64,000 nucleotides of DNA, from positions 2,108,001 to 2,172,000 of the forward strand of contig NZ_CP025120.1 in assembly GCF_002838765.1 (NCBI RefSeq), read 5' to 3'. Positions 62,489 through 64,000 of the stretch are shown here, piece after piece (positions within the stretch are counted from its first letter, which is position 1; each line of letters begins with the position of its first letter). Source of the stretch: Kangiella profundi. Lineage in GTDB: Bacteria > Pseudomonadota > Gammaproteobacteria > Enterobacterales > Kangiellaceae. The notes under the pieces were generated by a model. The model saw nothing but the letters and a program-made list of their open reading frames with translations, was not told the DNA's origin and did no database searches. The translations under genes were made by a program, and so were the position numbers.

Positions 62489-64000
62489 TAATTTTCCACC
62501 TGCAAACTTTCGACAAACAACTTTGGAATACTCGGCTCAGCAGAATTGTTAATCATCATGATCGAGTGCTTGCCAAGAATGCCATCTGATATCAGACCAT
62601 GCTCCATTTGGAACAATGCCAACCAGTCTGCAACCTGTTCTGAAAACACATTATCAGGTTCAATGGTAATCCCTTCCGACATTTCGATGAAATTAGTCAG
62701 CCATATAACTTCCGCACCACGACTGCCTACCCCTACCGGATCCCTAAATCCTGCAGGTTTTTTCCAGAACAATCGGTATTCACCAGTCCACATCGGATTG
62801 AGTTTTTTACGCTCGATCGTCACCTGATTTTCACCAAACTGCATAACCACTGACTGATTCTGAATCTCAATCAAGGTTCCCCAGAAATCCCCACCCTGTG
62901 AGGTTGTAAATTTTAAATTTGCAGGACGATTGAGCTGGCTTAAGAGTTTCCAGTCAGCCATTCCCTGATCGCAGCCTAAACTATAATTTGCCGCAAAATT
63001 GCAGGCGTCTGCTGATTGAAATGGCAGGTAACTGACACCCCATAGAGCCAACAAATTTTGGCTCGCTATCGCACCACTGCGATCCCAGCTTTGCTCACCC
63101 CAGAACTCTTCGGCTAGCTCGCTTGGACTTTTGGGAATTTTCTCAAGGATATTTCCGCTATCAGCCTCATTGGTATTAAGAGCTGAGTTATCCGAACTTT
63201 CAAACTCTGGTGTTTGTTGATTAATTAATATGGTTTCTGTGTTATCTGAAAGTTGCACATTTTGCTTAACTGTTTGCTCATTCTGAATTCCAACAGAATC
63301 ATTGAACAAACCAAATGACCAGGCGGTGACACCTAAAGTTAGTCCAATCAATAGCGTTGGTACAGCCCATTTCCAATGATTAATGACCGAGCCACTTTCA
63401 GCCATATCAGCTTTTTCACCTAAAACTTCAGCAACCGCTTTATTGACTGTCCTAACATCCACATGATGAAGATTTTCAGCAAAAGCACCTAACATTGCCC
63501 GGTCACTGATCACGTTAATCAGGCGCGGAATACCACCACTGGCCTTGTGAATCAGTTTTATGGCCTTGCCTTTAAAAACCGGGCGCATAACACCGGCAAT
63601 TCTTAAGCGATGTTCTAGATAGGATTTGGTTTCATTTAGCGATAAGGGACGTAGGTGGTATCGTGCAGTAATTCGCTGAGCCAACTGACGGAGTTCTTTT
63701 TTGGCAAGTAACTCCTGTAATTCTGGCTGACCAATTAAAATAATCTGTAGAAGTTTTTTCTGGTTGGTTTCGAGGTTGGTCAATAAGCGTATCTGCTCCA
63801 GAACCTCGACACTTAGATTCTGAGCCTCATCAATCATCAGCACGGTATTTAACCCCTGCTCATGATTGTCCAGCAAACGACCGCTTAGTAAATCGGTAAA
63901 GGTTTTTAAGCTCGATTCTTTGGGATCATACTCAATACCCAGTTCATCGCACATGGTCGCCATCAGCTCAATGGCATTCAACTTAGGATTTAGGATATAG
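62488..64000 (-). CDS. gspA: GspA/ExeA-type ATPase (5' end outside window)
   Basis: At least 503 residues; the frame is open to the right edge. The N-terminal part with Walker A lies beyond 64000. Present are ILNPKLNAIELMATMCDELG, Walker B TVLMIDEAQNLS, QIILIGQPELQELL and the AAA lid ITARYHLRPLSLNE. A membrane helix (about residue 205 in the visible part) leads to a periplasmic region ending in a peptidoglycan-binding domain (GVGSRGAEVIWLTNFIE... VADWLALFQMEHGLISDGILG). It acts with GspB in secretin assembly. Confidence 0.92.
   Translation of the reverse strand, partial: YILNPKLNAIELMATMCDELGIEYDPKESSLKTFTDLLSGRLLDNHEQGLNTVLMIDEAQNLSVEVLEQIRLLTNLETNQKKLLQIILIGQPELQELLAKKELRQLAQRITARYHLRPLSLNETKSYLEHRLRIAGVMRPVFKGKAIKLIHKASGGIPRLINVISDRAMLGAFAENLHHVDVRTVNKAVAEVLGEKADMAESGSVINHWKWAVPTLLIGLTLGVTAWSFGLFNDSVGIQNEQTVKQNVQLSDNTETILINQQTPEFESSDNSALNTNEADSGNILEKIPKSPSELAEEFWGEQSWDRSGAIASQNLLALWGVSYLPFQSADACNFAANYSLGCDQGMADWKLLSQLNRPANLKFTTSQGGDFWGTLIEIQNQSVVMQFGENQVTIERKKLNPMWTGEYRLFWKKPAGFRDPVGVGSRGAEVIWLTNFIEMSEGITIEPDNVFSEQVADWLALFQMEHGLISDGILGKHSIMMINNSAEPSIPKLFVESLQVEN

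Overview
The window is a stretch of an ordinary gammaproteobacterial chromosome with about 60 genes. It contains no transposase, phage genes, rRNA, tRNA or CRISPR array that I can see. Moderate-to-low GC, GspA/GspB, Dam, EttA, GlnE, NfuA, a BioC/BioH biotin pathway and several large secreted peptidases fit a marine, Kangiella-like gammaproteobacterium. That placement is inference from gene content only.

Layout. 1-13.9 kb: a Pho-box-controlled porin, an MscS channel, a BI-1 family protein, ssb / YajR-like MFS / uvrA, an AT-rich DUF3592-like membrane protein, TerC, a HEAT-cyclophilin lipoprotein and ettA. 13.9-14.5 kb: a gene-free, palindrome-rich repeat island. 14.5-22.9 kb: PilZ protein, TrmB-like methyltransferase, haem-binding DUF3365 protein, radA, type II DAHP synthase, two small envelope proteins, dam with an overlapping unknown gene, a hydrolase and dgkA. 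23-29 kb: biotin synthesis (bioD apart; bioB-bioF-bioH-bioC as an operon) with a recognisable BirA operator/promoter between bioB and comF. 29.7-34.7 kb: a 53-residue zinc-ribbon protein, cytochrome b561, a short BLUF photoreceptor, a MATE exporter, and an NhaC-family transporter preceded by a probable SAM-II riboswitch. 34.8-41.1 kb: a His/Arg/Tyr-rich periplasmic protein, two large secreted metallopeptidases and nfuA. 41.1-41.7 kb: a second repeat island. 41.7-51 kb: aspartokinase / zf-CHCC / glnE, lemA with an M48 protease, and a CYTH-CHAD protein. 51-64 kb: the DUF47-PiT phosphate pair, an SH3 protein, putA, rsmF, an M16 lipoprotein peptidase, and gspB-gspA running off the right edge.

How parts connect. 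Phosphate uptake appears twice (Pho-box porin; DUF47-PiT operon). The biotin genes are controlled from one site that also overlaps the comF start codon. The SAM-II-like leader suggests that the NhaC-family gene is a methionine-related transporter rather than a simple Na+/H+ antiporter. Two intergenic islands 27 kb apart carry copies of one modular, hairpin-rich repeat with shared ends and different interiors. The strongest items for follow-up are the SAM-II leader, the BirA operator, the Pho box, the modular repeat with GGA-loop hairpins, and the short zinc-ribbon gene.
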